Assembly (NCBI RefSeq): GCF_002741945.1
Contig: NZ_MDVN01000024.1
Span: forward strand, 521,570-585,569
Direction of reading: 5' to 3'
Source of the DNA: Gaetbulibacter sp. 4G1
GTDB taxonomy: Bacteria; Bacteroidota; Bacteroidia; Flavobacteriales; Flavobacteriaceae
DNA: 64,000 nt
A program made the translations under genes and the position numbers. Position 1 is the stretch's first letter. The number at the start of each line of letters is the position of its first letter. Below, one piece after another: positions 26,258-36,800 of the stretch. Under the pieces are notes generated by a model. The model was given only the letters and a program-made list of their open reading frames with translations. It did not search any database and was not told the origin of the DNA.

Positions 26258-28459
26258 TTATTTAAGAATAGTATCTTTATAGCTATTTACTATCCTTTTA
26301 GCAATCTCTACTGAACTACCGTTAGTCGCATTTGGATAAATTTCTTTCCCTTGAGTCCATTCCCACTCAAATTGGGTTACTTTTTCATAAAATACTGTTT
26401 CATCAAATGATTTGTTATTTTCAACAGCATCAATAACATCGGTTACAAACATTTCCCAACGCTTTTTATAATATCCTTTTACCAAACCTGACCAAGTTCT
26501 ATTAGCGTAATCATTCAAACTTTGATTAGCAGTTCCCCAAGTGGTAATAATATTTCGAGCATTGTGTTCGTAATATGCTTTCTCTTCTTCATTTGTAGCA
26601 AAAGCCTTAGCATCATTTAACCATTTTCCCAATAAAAAAGTATTATTTGTAGCTAGCAATGCTTCTAGATCATCCAATAATTGTAGCATTTTAACGCCAT
26701 CAGATTTTAATTTTACTAAATTTTTAGATTTATAACTTTGAGTGAAATTATCTCTTAAAACACTAAAATGGTTCCCCAATACTTGGCGCCCAATATTGAC
26801 AACATCGTATTTATAGCTTTCTTTTTCGCTTGGGTGCTGTAACATTATTCCCCAAGCTTTGAATAAATCTGAATTGTTATAATTTATAGTTGGATCTGTT
26901 GTCCAGTTTCCACTTCCTGTTAATGTAGGTCTAGCATTTGTTAAAGTTCCTTGCCCTAATCTAGCTGGATACTTATAAATACTATCATGTAAAATACTCC
27001 ATGCTTTTTGATTGGTGTTATTTACATCTCCATGACGCATATCTGCCCAATTTTTAATCCATTCTCCAGAGCTTGTAGATGATGAATCCCATACTTTTTC
27101 AAATACATATTCATACATCATCGGGTTTACATCAAAAGCTTCTAAAGTAGAACCTATACCCCACATGTTTTTATTATTCGCAAGGGCATTTTCTATACGT
27201 AATTCAACTTCATCTAAATTACCTGCCATCATAGTATTACCTCCAAAATTACCTAAATAGCACCAAATAAAAGGTTGATTAAAAAATGAATCTGTCATTT
27301 TCCAAACCTCTTTATTTTCGCAATAATAATCTAATAACATCATTTTATCTTGTGGCACTGCACGAATCATTGCTTCTATACGTTCGTTATTCCAATGCTC
27401 TCTTTCAAAATAAAAGATCCAAGACATTTGTAACCAAGTGGCATCGGAATCGATATTTTTAATAGATGAATAAATAGTATTTGATACAGATGCTAAATAT
27501 TCAGGTTCCCAGCTTGGTGGATGTACCTCATTGAAAGGGTCAGCTCCGTAAATATTAGCAGTTCCATAAATTTCTATTTGTTTGGTTAAAAATTTATGCT
27601 GAATACCTTTAAATAATGGATCTAAAGGGTCTAAAAAGAAACTTCTATATTTATCATCAAAACCGCCCCAAGAACTTAATTGATTAATTTTCGCATTAGG
27701 TTGCGCTATTTTTAATGCTTCAGGTACATGGCCTGCAAAGGCTGGTAAAACAGGTTTCATACCCAACTCACGTTCTCGCTTTACTATTTGTTTTTGTAAT
27801 TCTTTTTGATGACTTAACCAAGATTGGGGTAATGCACCTCCCCATTTATCTAAATTAGACATGCGATGCCAAGGTAAGTGTGCAGGTCCAGTAAAATAAC
27901 TTCTTATTTGTTTATCAGACAGACCGTATTCTTTCCACACATCGTACCAAATTGCTTCTTGACCAGTAATCGCTAAAGGCATATTGATACCATTTAATGC
28001 CATCCAATCAATAAAACGTTCCCAATCTTTCCATTGCCACCAAGGCATAGTATAACCAAATGTGCAATAGTTTAAAAAGAAACGGTTTTCTACTCGTGCC
28101 TGTTTTGATATTTTTTCTGAAAGTACAGGTAATGTCTCGGGTAATTCTATTTTATCGTTAGCATACCAAGACACATAAGTATTACAATAGTGTTTTAAAT
28201 AGTAATTTAAACCTACGGCCATTGAATTATAGTTATTACCAGAAATAACAATAGTATTTTTATCAGTTACTATTTCAAAGACATCATTTGGACTATTAAT
28301 AATTTTAAACTTTATTTTATCAGCGATTTCTGGAATCAGCCTTGAGACTAACTTATTGATGGGGCTTGTTGTTCCCTCATATAAACTAGAGTTTTTGCTA
28401 GTGCAACTAATAAAATTAATAGTTATAAAAAATATTACAATACAGTATAGCTTATTCAT
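26258..28459 (-). CDS. GH89 alpha-N-acetylglucosaminidase (NAGLU-like) lipoprotein
   Basis: A 733-residue lipoprotein (Cys19 in NFISC) with all three NAGLU domains: N-terminal (about 35-110), TIM barrel (about 122-455) and C-terminal helical (about 460-733). GH89 enzymes cleave terminal non-reducing alpha-GlcNAc from heparan-type or mucin-type glycans. Barrel signatures include YTMPWWQWKDWERFIDWMAL and WNDW-like surroundings of INMPLAITGQEAIW. The catalytic pair of human NAGLU (E316, E446) aligns by eye with Glu311 in DPFNEVHPPS and Glu440 in GIGSTLEAFDVNP, and the family segment PFIWCYLGNFGGN is intact. Its ATG overlaps the stop of a 45-residue upstream ORF (ATGA). No heparin lyase or sulfatase accompanies it in the island, so the natural substrate is open. 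Confidence 0.95.
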   Translation of the reverse strand: MNKLYCIVIFFITINFISCTSKNSSLYEGTTSPINKLVSRLIPEIADKIKFKIINSPNDVFEIVTDKNTIVISGNNYNSMAVGLNYYLKHYCNTYVSWYANDKIELPETLPVLSEKISKQARVENRFFLNYCTFGYTMPWWQWKDWERFIDWMALNGINMPLAITGQEAIWYDVWKEYGLSDKQIRSYFTGPAHLPWHRMSNLDKWGGALPQSWLSHQKELQKQIVKRERELGMKPVLPAFAGHVPEALKIAQPNAKINQLSSWGGFDDKYRSFFLDPLDPLFKGIQHKFLTKQIEIYGTANIYGADPFNEVHPPSWEPEYLASVSNTIYSSIKNIDSDATWLQMSWIFYFEREHWNNERIEAMIRAVPQDKMMLLDYYCENKEVWKMTDSFFNQPFIWCYLGNFGGNTMMAGNLDEVELRIENALANNKNMWGIGSTLEAFDVNPMMYEYVFEKVWDSSSTSSGEWIKNWADMRHGDVNNTNQKAWSILHDSIYKYPARLGQGTLTNARPTLTGSGNWTTDPTINYNNSDLFKAWGIMLQHPSEKESYKYDVVNIGRQVLGNHFSVLRDNFTQSYKSKNLVKLKSDGVKMLQLLDDLEALLATNNTFLLGKWLNDAKAFATNEEEKAYYEHNARNIITTWGTANQSLNDYANRTWSGLVKGYYKKRWEMFVTDVIDAVENNKSFDETVFYEKVTQFEWEWTQGKEIYPNATNGSSVEIAKRIVNSYKDTILK

Positions 28460-28593
28460 TCTCTATTTATCTTAGTTAATTTAATTTCACCTTCTTCTTT
28501 AGTTTCTTCTTCGATAAGCCAAGGTTTTAGTTTTAATAAAAACCTATTTATGAAGCTTTTGTAAGTAATTGGAGTCTTTGCCGTTTTTCTCAT
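28456..28593 (-). CDS. Small 45-residue ORF translationally coupled to GH89
   Basis: The ORF runs from ATG at 28593 to a TGA that overlaps the GH89 start codon as ATGA. The peptide begins MRKTAKTPITYKSFINRF and ends EEGEIKLTKINRE. It has a basic, amphipathic N-terminal half with LLKLKPWLI and an acidic middle, with no signal peptide. The exact four-base stop/start overlap is typical of coupled genes and is the main reason to believe it. It could be a small regulatory or leader peptide, or the remnant of the 3' end of a lost gene such as a transporter. I do not recognise it. Confidence 0.45.
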   Translation of the reverse strand: MRKTAKTPITYKSFINRFLLKLKPWLIEEETKEEGEIKLTKINRE

Positions 28594-28617
28594 TGTCAAA
28601 TTATTATTTACACAAAT

Positions 28618-28625
28618 CAAATTTA
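28618..28625 (-). promoter_or_regulatory. Candidate -7 element for the GH89 sub-operon
   Basis: The minus strand reads TAAATTTG (TAnnTTTG), 24 bp upstream of the 45-residue ORF and inside the 229-bp gap before GH89. The -33 region is not recognisable. It would let GH89 and the two lipoproteins be expressed apart from susCD. Confidence 0.28.
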
Positions 28626-28688
28626 ACTAGCATTCTTTTTTTTTAAGTCTAATTTTTAATCAAATGGGTTCATCTATTCATCATAAAA

Positions 28689-31600
28689 TCATTCGTCACT
28701 AGCAATCGTAATGAATTGTAATGCTTCATTGTTTTTTGCAAAAACAATAATAGGTTTGTTTGTTTTAGCTTTTATAAAAGCAGTTTGCTTTACATCACCG
28801 TTTATGAATAACCCACTTTTAGAAGTAGTTACTGGTTTAAAACTGCCTTTACCATCGCCTTCTAGATAGAGTCCATAGCTAGCATCATTTCTAGGAGTTT
28901 CGGCTTCGGAAGCATATAAGTTCCCTGAAATTATTAAGTCTAAACAACCATCTTTGTTTATGTCTTCTGAAAGAATAGAATTAATAGAAGCATATTGAGC
29001 TTCAAGAGGTAAATTTTTAATTTTAAAGGAATCATTTCCTTTGTTTTCAATATAACTATTAGCAAAATTGTAAGCTTTATAATGTATTTTGGCATTCTTC
29101 AAGCTTTGTGTCGAATAAATATCGGTAATGTTAGCTTCTGCAAATGAGTTGTAATCTTTAAACTTAATTTCTATAGCTGGAATTTGTTGCGAAGAACATT
29201 GCCTACCACGAACAGGAAACTGCTCGCCATCATTGTAGTATCCGAGAACGATATCTAAACTTTTATTATTATCAAAATCATCTGCATAAATATCAAATGA
29301 TGCTTCTTTAGAAGCTTTATATTTATAGTTCAACCCTAAATTTCCTGCTACAAAATCTATATCACCATCTTTATCAAAATCTTCTGCAATAATACTAGAC
29401 CACCATCCAGTAGACTTATCCATGTTATAGGTTTTAGTTTCATTTATAAATTGTCCGTTTTTATTTGTAATAAATGTAAGGGGCATCCACTCACCAACAA
29501 GGACTAAATCTAATGTGTTATCACTATTATAATCTGCCCAAACCGCATCTGTAACCATTCCAATATTTTTTAAATCTGGAGCTATTTCTTGAGTTACATT
29601 TGTAAAAACAATATTAGATTGATTACTATCATTTCTTAAAATAAAGCTTGTAACTGGTTCTGGATAATTTCTAGGTAAATGTCTACCTCCAACAAATAAA
29701 TCAATATCACCATCATTATCATAATCTGCTGGCACTACTTTAGAGCCACTCGAAAATATCTGAGGTAAAGCCTTTTCGTTTTTAATAAAACTTCCATTTT
29801 TATCATTTACATATAAACGATCTTGATACGGTTTTGAATTTTTATAAAACTCGTTACCACCACTTACCACATATAAATCTAGGTAGCCATCATTATTTGC
29901 GTCAAAAAAAACAGCATTGGTATCTTCTTTTATTTCATCTTTTTTCCAACTGTCGTGGATTTGTAATTTAGAAAACGTTCCATTCACCTCCTGTTTATAT
30001 ATGGCTCCTAATTTACCTGAAGCTCCTCCAATATAAAAATCATCTAAACCATCATTATTAATATCTCCTGTTGTCAAAGCTGGTCCAAATTGTGACATTT
30101 TATGTGGTAGCAGTACTTGATAATAATAATCGTCAAAACTATTTTCTTGATGTTGGTAATCTACATTTGTAATTTCTGTAACATCATTAAATATTATGCG
30201 ATTCTTTCTATCCTTTAACTCATTTATAGTAGCATTACTATAATCTAAATCTAGTGATTTATTTCCCTCTATATTCTTTAAACTTTGTTGTTTTCCATCC
30301 TGCCAAACAACTAATATACTATCTACTTTTGTATGATTTCCTAAGCCAAAATGTAACTTAGGTGTTACAGAAGATTGAAACCCTCTAGACAACATTAATT
30401 CTTGATATTGCCTTCTCCCTTTATGATAGATGGTTACTTTTGTTCCTACACCCAATGGGTTTTTAGAGTTTCCTTTAAATTTAAATTGTAAATAGTTTGA
30501 TGATTTATTATCTGAAGTTATGTTTTTATATACTATGCTTGGTTCATCAAAATTATTAATAACCAAGTCTAAATCTCCATCATTATCTAAATCGGCATAA
30601 GCTGTACCATTAGAAAATCCTTTATAATTTAATCCCCATTCTTCACTTACGTCTCTAAATGTTATATCTCCATTATTTTTAAAGACATAATTTTCTATTT
30701 TTTCTGATGGCATTTGTTCAATGTATTTTAACAAATCCATTTCTTCTTTCTTTTTATGCCCGTGCTCTTTTCTTAATTTGTTAAAAAAATCTTTGTTATT
30801 AATTTCTCGCCTAGAACCATTTGTTACAAACAAATCTTTAAAACCATCATTATCAAAATCAGCAAAAAGTGAAGCCCAGCTCCAGTCTGTTAAGGCGACT
30901 CCACTTAATTGGGATACGTTACTAAAATGAGGTATTCCATTTTTGTCTATTCCTCTATTAACTTGTAAACTGTTTTGCATGTATTGATAGAAAAAAACAT
31001 CTTTAGTCATGTTTTCAAACTTCTCTATATTCATACTTTGCATGTTAGCTTTTGAGCGTCTATTATCTTTAGGGGTCATATCTAGCTGTATAATGTCTAA
31101 CAACCCATCATTATTTATATCGGCTACATCGGTTCCCATGCCGTAAAACGATACTTGATTTGTAGCTTTTACAAGTTGGTCTGTGAATGTACCATCACCA
31201 TTGTTTAAGTAAAGATTATCTAAACTTTCAAAGTCGTTAGAGACATACATATCTTGCCATCCATCATTATTATAATCTCCAATAGCCACAGATAACGACA
31301 AACTAAATTGATGCAAACCAGAAGCTTTGGTAACATCTGTAAATGTATTGTCGCCATTATTTCTATATAAAGTATTTGACTCGATATCAGTAACTGTTTG
31401 TAGTTTTCTTTTGTAGTAAGATAAAGAAGATTGAAATGGCGTTGGTGGATAGTTTAATACGTACAAATCTAAATCTCCATCGTTATCATAATCAAAAAAT
31501 GTGGATTGTGTGCTATTTCCTTTGTCAGCAATTCCATAAACTTCAGCTTGCTCTGTAAATGTTGGGATATTTTCTGTACTAATTCCATCATTAATATACA

Positions 31601-32045
31601 GTAGATTTTTTGTTGTTGCCCAAATACCAGATACACTTACATAAATATCTAACCAACCATCTGCATTTACATCTACCATAGTTACTCCAGTAACCCATCT
31701 ATCGTCAGCCTCAGTCTTTGAAGCCTCTGAAATATCTTCAAACTGCAAGTTTCCTTTATTAAGATATAAGGCATTGTTTACCATATTGCCGGTAAAATAG
31801 ATATCATCTAATCCATCATTATTTATATCCCCTATAGCTACACCACCTCCCATATAGATATAGCCATAATTAAAATAGTTAACTGAATCGTTTTCTGTTA
31901 ACTTATTCATAAACCTAATACCAGAGTCTTTAGTATTAAGAGAGATAAACCTTTTTTCACTATTTGATTTTGTTTGTTTATTACTACAAGAATAGAAACA
32001 AACAACTAACACAAAAAATAATAAGATGAGTCTTATAAACTTCAT
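28689..32045 (-). CDS. Lipoprotein with FG-GAP/VCBS repeats and ASPIC/UnbV domain
   Basis: A 1118-residue lipoprotein (lipobox ending CFYSC near residue 20). Calcium-binding-type FG-GAP repeats of the form GDINNDGLDDIYF, DYDNDGDLDLYV and DFDNDGFKDLFV occur throughout about 60-460 and 640-1080. They should build one or two seven-bladed beta-propellers. An ASPIC/UnbV domain sits between them (about 515-585; LGVGTKVTIYHKGRRQYQEL ... LHFGLG). This architecture (CRTAC1-like) is common immediately downstream of SusC/SusD pairs in Bacteroidota, where a glycan- or surface-binding role is usually assumed but rarely shown. It follows susD by 91 bp, with a hairpin between them. No enzyme active site is visible. 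Confidence 0.9.
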   Translation of the reverse strand: MKFIRLILLFFVLVVCFYSCSNKQTKSNSEKRFISLNTKDSGIRFMNKLTENDSVNYFNYGYIYMGGGVAIGDINNDGLDDIYFTGNMVNNALYLNKGNLQFEDISEASKTEADDRWVTGVTMVDVNADGWLDIYVSVSGIWATTKNLLYINDGISTENIPTFTEQAEVYGIADKGNSTQSTFFDYDNDGDLDLYVLNYPPTPFQSSLSYYKRKLQTVTDIESNTLYRNNGDNTFTDVTKASGLHQFSLSLSVAIGDYNNDGWQDMYVSNDFESLDNLYLNNGDGTFTDQLVKATNQVSFYGMGTDVADINNDGLLDIIQLDMTPKDNRRSKANMQSMNIEKFENMTKDVFFYQYMQNSLQVNRGIDKNGIPHFSNVSQLSGVALTDWSWASLFADFDNDGFKDLFVTNGSRREINNKDFFNKLRKEHGHKKKEEMDLLKYIEQMPSEKIENYVFKNNGDITFRDVSEEWGLNYKGFSNGTAYADLDNDGDLDLVINNFDEPSIVYKNITSDNKSSNYLQFKFKGNSKNPLGVGTKVTIYHKGRRQYQELMLSRGFQSSVTPKLHFGLGNHTKVDSILVVWQDGKQQSLKNIEGNKSLDLDYSNATINELKDRKNRIIFNDVTEITNVDYQHQENSFDDYYYQVLLPHKMSQFGPALTTGDINNDGLDDFYIGGASGKLGAIYKQEVNGTFSKLQIHDSWKKDEIKEDTNAVFFDANNDGYLDLYVVSGGNEFYKNSKPYQDRLYVNDKNGSFIKNEKALPQIFSSGSKVVPADYDNDGDIDLFVGGRHLPRNYPEPVTSFILRNDSNQSNIVFTNVTQEIAPDLKNIGMVTDAVWADYNSDNTLDLVLVGEWMPLTFITNKNGQFINETKTYNMDKSTGWWSSIIAEDFDKDGDIDFVAGNLGLNYKYKASKEASFDIYADDFDNNKSLDIVLGYYNDGEQFPVRGRQCSSQQIPAIEIKFKDYNSFAEANITDIYSTQSLKNAKIHYKAYNFANSYIENKGNDSFKIKNLPLEAQYASINSILSEDINKDGCLDLIISGNLYASEAETPRNDASYGLYLEGDGKGSFKPVTTSKSGLFINGDVKQTAFIKAKTNKPIIVFAKNNEALQFITIASDE

Positions 32046-32075
32046 AAACTAGACTAAAAAGAAAAATTAAGAAAA

Positions 32076-32096
32076 GCAATGTACAATATACATTGC
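32076..32096 (-). terminator. Hairpin with T-tract between susD and the FG-GAP gene (attenuator-like)
   Basis: A perfect 8-bp stem (GCAATGTA / TACATTGC) with a 5-nt loop is followed leftward by TTTTCTTAATTTTTC. It lies 40 bp past the susD stop and 31 bp before the next start codon. It probably reduces transcription of downstream genes relative to susCD. Confidence 0.58.
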
Positions 32097-32136
32097 CTTT
32101 CAAAACCAATAAAATTAAGCACTAACTTTTATCATA

Positions 32137-33831
32137 CTAATATCCAGGGTTTTGAGTAAGAGAAGGACTTGCTTCAACTTCACTCCTAGGTATTGGTAAA
32201 TAATATAATTTATCGTCCCAGATTCTTAAGTCATCAACTACATTATCATCATAATCATAAGTAATAGTTGCTGGGTTTGTTGTATTATCTTTTAAAACCC
32301 TAACTCCTTTAGCTGGTTGAGCTAAAACAGTTGGAGCAACTTTCCAACGTATAATATCATACCAACGATGGTTTTCAAAAGCAAGTTCTACACGCCTTTC
32401 ATTTCTATAGCGTGTTTTTAAATCATCCCCAGATTCTGTAAATTCAGGCATATTAACATTAGTTCTACTTCTTACTACTTGGATTGCTGCCCTAGCACCT
32501 CCATCATCACCTAACTCAATAAGTGCTTCAGCATAGTTTAGATACATTTCAGCAAGTCTAAAAAACACCCATGGGTTTTCATGTGGCTCTGCTCCAAACG
32601 TTGCTGTTAAATTAGGATCTGTTTGCTTTAAGACATTGTAATTTGACTGTGTTCCACCTCGTAAAGCCGATGCTGGACCTGCTAAGGTAGAATTAGACGG
32701 ATCATTTTTATCAATATGATATTCAATCGTGTTACCTGCAATCACACTTCCGTGATGGATGATTGTCATATCTAGACGTGGATCTCTATTAACCCAAGGG
32801 TTCTGTGGGTCTACAGGACTACCATCCAAGGTTTCGTATGCATCAACTAAACTTTGCAATGGTTTAAAAAAATTAGTATCAACATTACCAAAATATCCTG
32901 AGGGTAAATAATAGCGATCTATTCCTGTATTCCAAGCGGCTAACCAACCATCCAATACTGGGTTTTCCTGTGTAAAGCTACGTGCAAACATAACTTCATT
33001 AGAAATATTTTTATTAAATAAATTGCTGTAATTTGGGTCTATACTATAATCTCCAAGATCAATAGCTGCCTTAGCTGCATCTCTTGCTGCTTCCCATTTA
33101 CTCATATCGTTTGACGGATTATGCAATTCGCTTGCTGCATATAATAACGCTCTAGACCTTAACGCTGCAGCTGCGCCACGAGTGGCTCTACCATTAAAAG
33201 TCCCTCCTGTATCTTCTTGAGGTAATTCTAAAACTGCTTTATCCATTTCTTCTTTAATAAATGCAACAATTTCGTCATAAGGAGTTCTTGGTGTATCAAA
33301 AGATTCTTGCCCTAACTCAAATAAACTTGTTTTAAATGGTACATCTCCAAACAAATTAATTAAATCAAAATAACACCAAGCTCTTATAAAGCGCATCTCA
33401 CCTGTAAGTCGCTTTACTAATTCTGGTGATGCGTTTGAGTCATCAATCCTATCAAAAAAGATATTGGTATTTCTAATAGATTTATAATTATGATTCCAAG
33501 CATCTTGCAAAACACCTCCTTCTTCACCATAAAAATCTGGAGTAATCAAACCACGATTATATGCTACAAAGGCATTATTAACAGCGTCATCAGAAATACC
33601 ATCTTTATGAAAGGCACCAAACTGAAAAAACTTGAATGCTCTATAATTACCATTTACATAAGATTCTAATAATTGATCATTATTGAATACATCTACATCA
33701 GAAATATCTCCTAATGGTTTTTGATCTAAAAAATCATTACTACAAGACATTAAAATAGAAACTATTGTTAAAGTAATTACTGTTCTTAATGCAATAGTTT
33801 TTTTAATATTAAATTTTATATTTTTCATCAT
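32137..33831 (-). CDS. SusD/RagB-family glycan-binding lipoprotein (island PUL)
   Basis: A 564-residue protein. The lipoprotein signal ends ILMSC, followed by SNDFLDQKPLGDIS, the typical SusD N-terminus. Alpha-helical TPR-like units include GEMRFIRAWCYFDLINLFG and GRATRGAAAALRSRALLYAA. The C-terminal RagB/SusD domain has RNERRVELAFENHRWYDIIR and ends LPIPRSEVEASPSLTQNPGY. SusD proteins sit on the cell surface as a lid over the paired SusC pore and capture glycan. It starts 7 bp after the SusC gene ends, so the pair is one unit. Confidence 0.96.
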   Translation of the reverse strand: MMKNIKFNIKKTIALRTVITLTIVSILMSCSNDFLDQKPLGDISDVDVFNNDQLLESYVNGNYRAFKFFQFGAFHKDGISDDAVNNAFVAYNRGLITPDFYGEEGGVLQDAWNHNYKSIRNTNIFFDRIDDSNASPELVKRLTGEMRFIRAWCYFDLINLFGDVPFKTSLFELGQESFDTPRTPYDEIVAFIKEEMDKAVLELPQEDTGGTFNGRATRGAAAALRSRALLYAASELHNPSNDMSKWEAARDAAKAAIDLGDYSIDPNYSNLFNKNISNEVMFARSFTQENPVLDGWLAAWNTGIDRYYLPSGYFGNVDTNFFKPLQSLVDAYETLDGSPVDPQNPWVNRDPRLDMTIIHHGSVIAGNTIEYHIDKNDPSNSTLAGPASALRGGTQSNYNVLKQTDPNLTATFGAEPHENPWVFFRLAEMYLNYAEALIELGDDGGARAAIQVVRSRTNVNMPEFTESGDDLKTRYRNERRVELAFENHRWYDIIRWKVAPTVLAQPAKGVRVLKDNTTNPATITYDYDDNVVDDLRIWDDKLYYLPIPRSEVEASPSLTQNPGY

Positions 33832-33838
33832 TATTTTT

Positions 33839-36800
33839 TTAAAAAGTTACATTTAGTCCAAGATTAAATAGCTTTTGATGTGGGATTGCCCATCCCAATT
33901 CGCTTACCTGCTCAGGATCTGCCAATCCATCTTTTTTGAGTTTATCTAAAGTTATTAAATTTGTCCCGCTTATATAAATTCTTAAACTATTGACACCTAT
34001 TTTAGACATAACATCTGATGGGAGATTATATGCTAGTTCAACATTTTTAAGCCTTACGAAAGAAGCATCACGTTGCCAAAATGTAGAAGCATTTGCGGCA
34101 CCGTCATAACCATTTAATTGTGATTGGGTATCACCAATTCTAGGTAATGAAGCATTAGGAGTTAATGTAGTATACGCATTATTTAAAAAATATTCTGGAA
34201 CATTTTGTGAATTGGAGGCTCCACTAAAAATGGCTCTTGTTTCAATATTTGCGTTAGTTTGCCCTTGCAATAGAACACTTAAGTCAAATCCTTTGTATTG
34301 TGCCCCCAGATTTAAACCAAATTGCATTTCTGGAATAGCTGTCTTTTCAAACGCTATTCTATCATTTGCATCTATAGTTCCATCTTCATTGGTGTCTGCA
34401 TAAATTAAGTCTCCTAAACCAGCACCTGGCAACCCAGGGTTATCATCTAAATCTGTTTGCGTTCTATAAATACCTATTGCATTATATATTAAACGCGTTC
34501 CAATAGGTCGCCCTTCTAAATTTTGATACTCTTCAGCTGGTTCTACTGCATCTTGAAATACTAATTTATTTTTGGAGTATGCAACATTACCTTCAATATT
34601 AAAATTTACTTTTCCTATTTGAGTTCTATAACCTAATACTGCCTCAAACCCTTTGTTTTTTGTTATTCCCAAATTTTCATCTGGTAATGTAATTCCAGTA
34701 AAATTAGGAACCGTTGCGTTACGAGGTGTTAATATATCTTTTCTATCCTCTTTAAACACATTAACTTCTAGAGTAAGCTTGTTTTTGAAAAACCCAGCTT
34801 CAACCCCTAAGTTTAAGGATTCAGCAGTTTCCCATGTGATATTAGGATTTCCATCTGGCCCAATTGTAGTAATTACAGGTACATTTCCTCCACCAATAGG
34901 AAAAGTGCCATTAGACCCAAAACGGTTTAAAAACTGAAATGCAGGGACTCTATCATTACCTAATTGCCCCCAAGTTCCTTTAATCTTTAAATTAGATACA
35001 ATTTGACTGTCTTTAAGGAAATTTTCTTCGGACACTCTCCAACCTACCGAAACTGTTGGAAAAAAGCCAAAACGGTTGTCTTTAGCAAAATTAAAACTAC
35101 CGTCATATCTAAATGAAAATTCTGTAAAGTATTTTTTAGAAAAATCATAGCTTAATCTCCCTAAATAACTTTGCCTTGCCGTTATACCTTCTCCCCCAGC
35201 AGTAGCCTGGTTTTCAGTGTCTCCAGAAGATAATTGGTCGGTTAACTCTAGCAGGCCATCCTGTCTTGATAAATTACTAAAATTATTTTTAGTTCTACTC
35301 TCTTCATACCCAATAAATGCAGAAATACTATGATTTTTAAAGGTATTTGCATATTCAATCCTAGAAGTAAAGGTAAGTAACCTCTGTCTCCAATATGCTT
35401 CTTCTACTTTGAATACTGGTGACCCTATTTTTTGTTCGATAAGTTTTGTGTTATCTGTAGGGTCTTCAACATATTGGGTTAATGGACGTAAATAATTTTT
35501 ATGAAAATTTTGTGTAAAATCTACTGATCCTTGAGCGCTAATACTTAGTCCTTCAATTTTTGGTATTTTATATTTTACGCTTAAAGTCCCGTTAAAAAGA
35601 GTGTTATTTTGTCTGTTATAACCTCCTTCTTCCTGTACAAATGCCAATGGATTAAATCTACCTATTCCTGCAAATAACTTACCATCTCTATATACAGGAT
35701 CTAATGGGTTTGCCTTAGCTGTATTTTGAAGCACATCAAAAGATGAAGCTCCATACCATTGACGCTCTTCTAATCTACCTGCCAGATTTAAAGCTACATC
35801 TATCCTATCAGTAGCTTGAACATCTATATTTGATCTAAAGTTATATTGTGAAACGTCTGTGCTTTTATCAGTTTTAATAACTCCTTCTTGCTGCGTAGTT
35901 CCTAAAGACAAAAAATAGCGTGCCTTTTCTGTCCCTCCCCTTAATGATAAATTATACCTTTTTTGAGCAGATTGCCTATCATACACTTCTCGCCACCAAT
36001 CTGTGGTTGCAAAGTTTGGGTTTTGAAAATTAGCTAAATCGTTAGCACTATAAATTGGAGTAGCGCCAGTTCGTGTTTGCACTTCATTTATTTGTCTAGC
36101 ATAATCATAAGCATTAGCGTTTTTCACAAAACGTGTTGGAGCAGTAATACTATAATTAGAAGTAAAACTAAATTTAGGCTTTCCTATTTCACCGCGTTTG
36201 GTAGTAATTAAAATAACCCCATTTGCAGCTCTTGCTCCATAAATTGAAGCCGATGCGTCTTTTAACACTGATACACTTTCTATATCTTGTGGATCTAACC
36301 TATCTAAACCATCACGCCCAGGAATTCCATCTATAACAACCAAAACAGTATTATCTCGAAACGTTCCTCTACCGCGAATTAAAATATTAACATTTTCACG
36401 CCCTGGCTCAGCTGTAGTCTGATTAATAACTAAACCTGGTAAACGTCCTGCCAATGAAGTGGTAAAATTAGCAGATTGATTCTTCTTTACTACATCACCA
36501 GATACTTGAGCAACAGAACTTATAACCTCTGATTTTTTCTTAGTACCATAACCAACTACCATTACCTCATTAAGATTTGTTATTTTCTCTTCTAGACTAA
36601 CATTAATTTCTGTCTGATTACTTACAACTACTTCTTTTGTCACAAAACTTATATATGTGAATATTAAAGTCGCATTGTTTGATACATCAGATATGGAGTA
36701 ATTCCCATCAAAATCAGTAGTTGTGCCATTAGTTGTTCCTTTAACTACAATTGTGGCACCTGCCAAAGGTTCATTATTATTAGCTGTTACTTTTCCTGTA

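Noticed and set aside
34653..34937. A 94-codon plus-strand frame inside susC
   Set aside because: It is antisense to a well-conserved TonB-dependent barrel and has no neighbouring gene on that strand.
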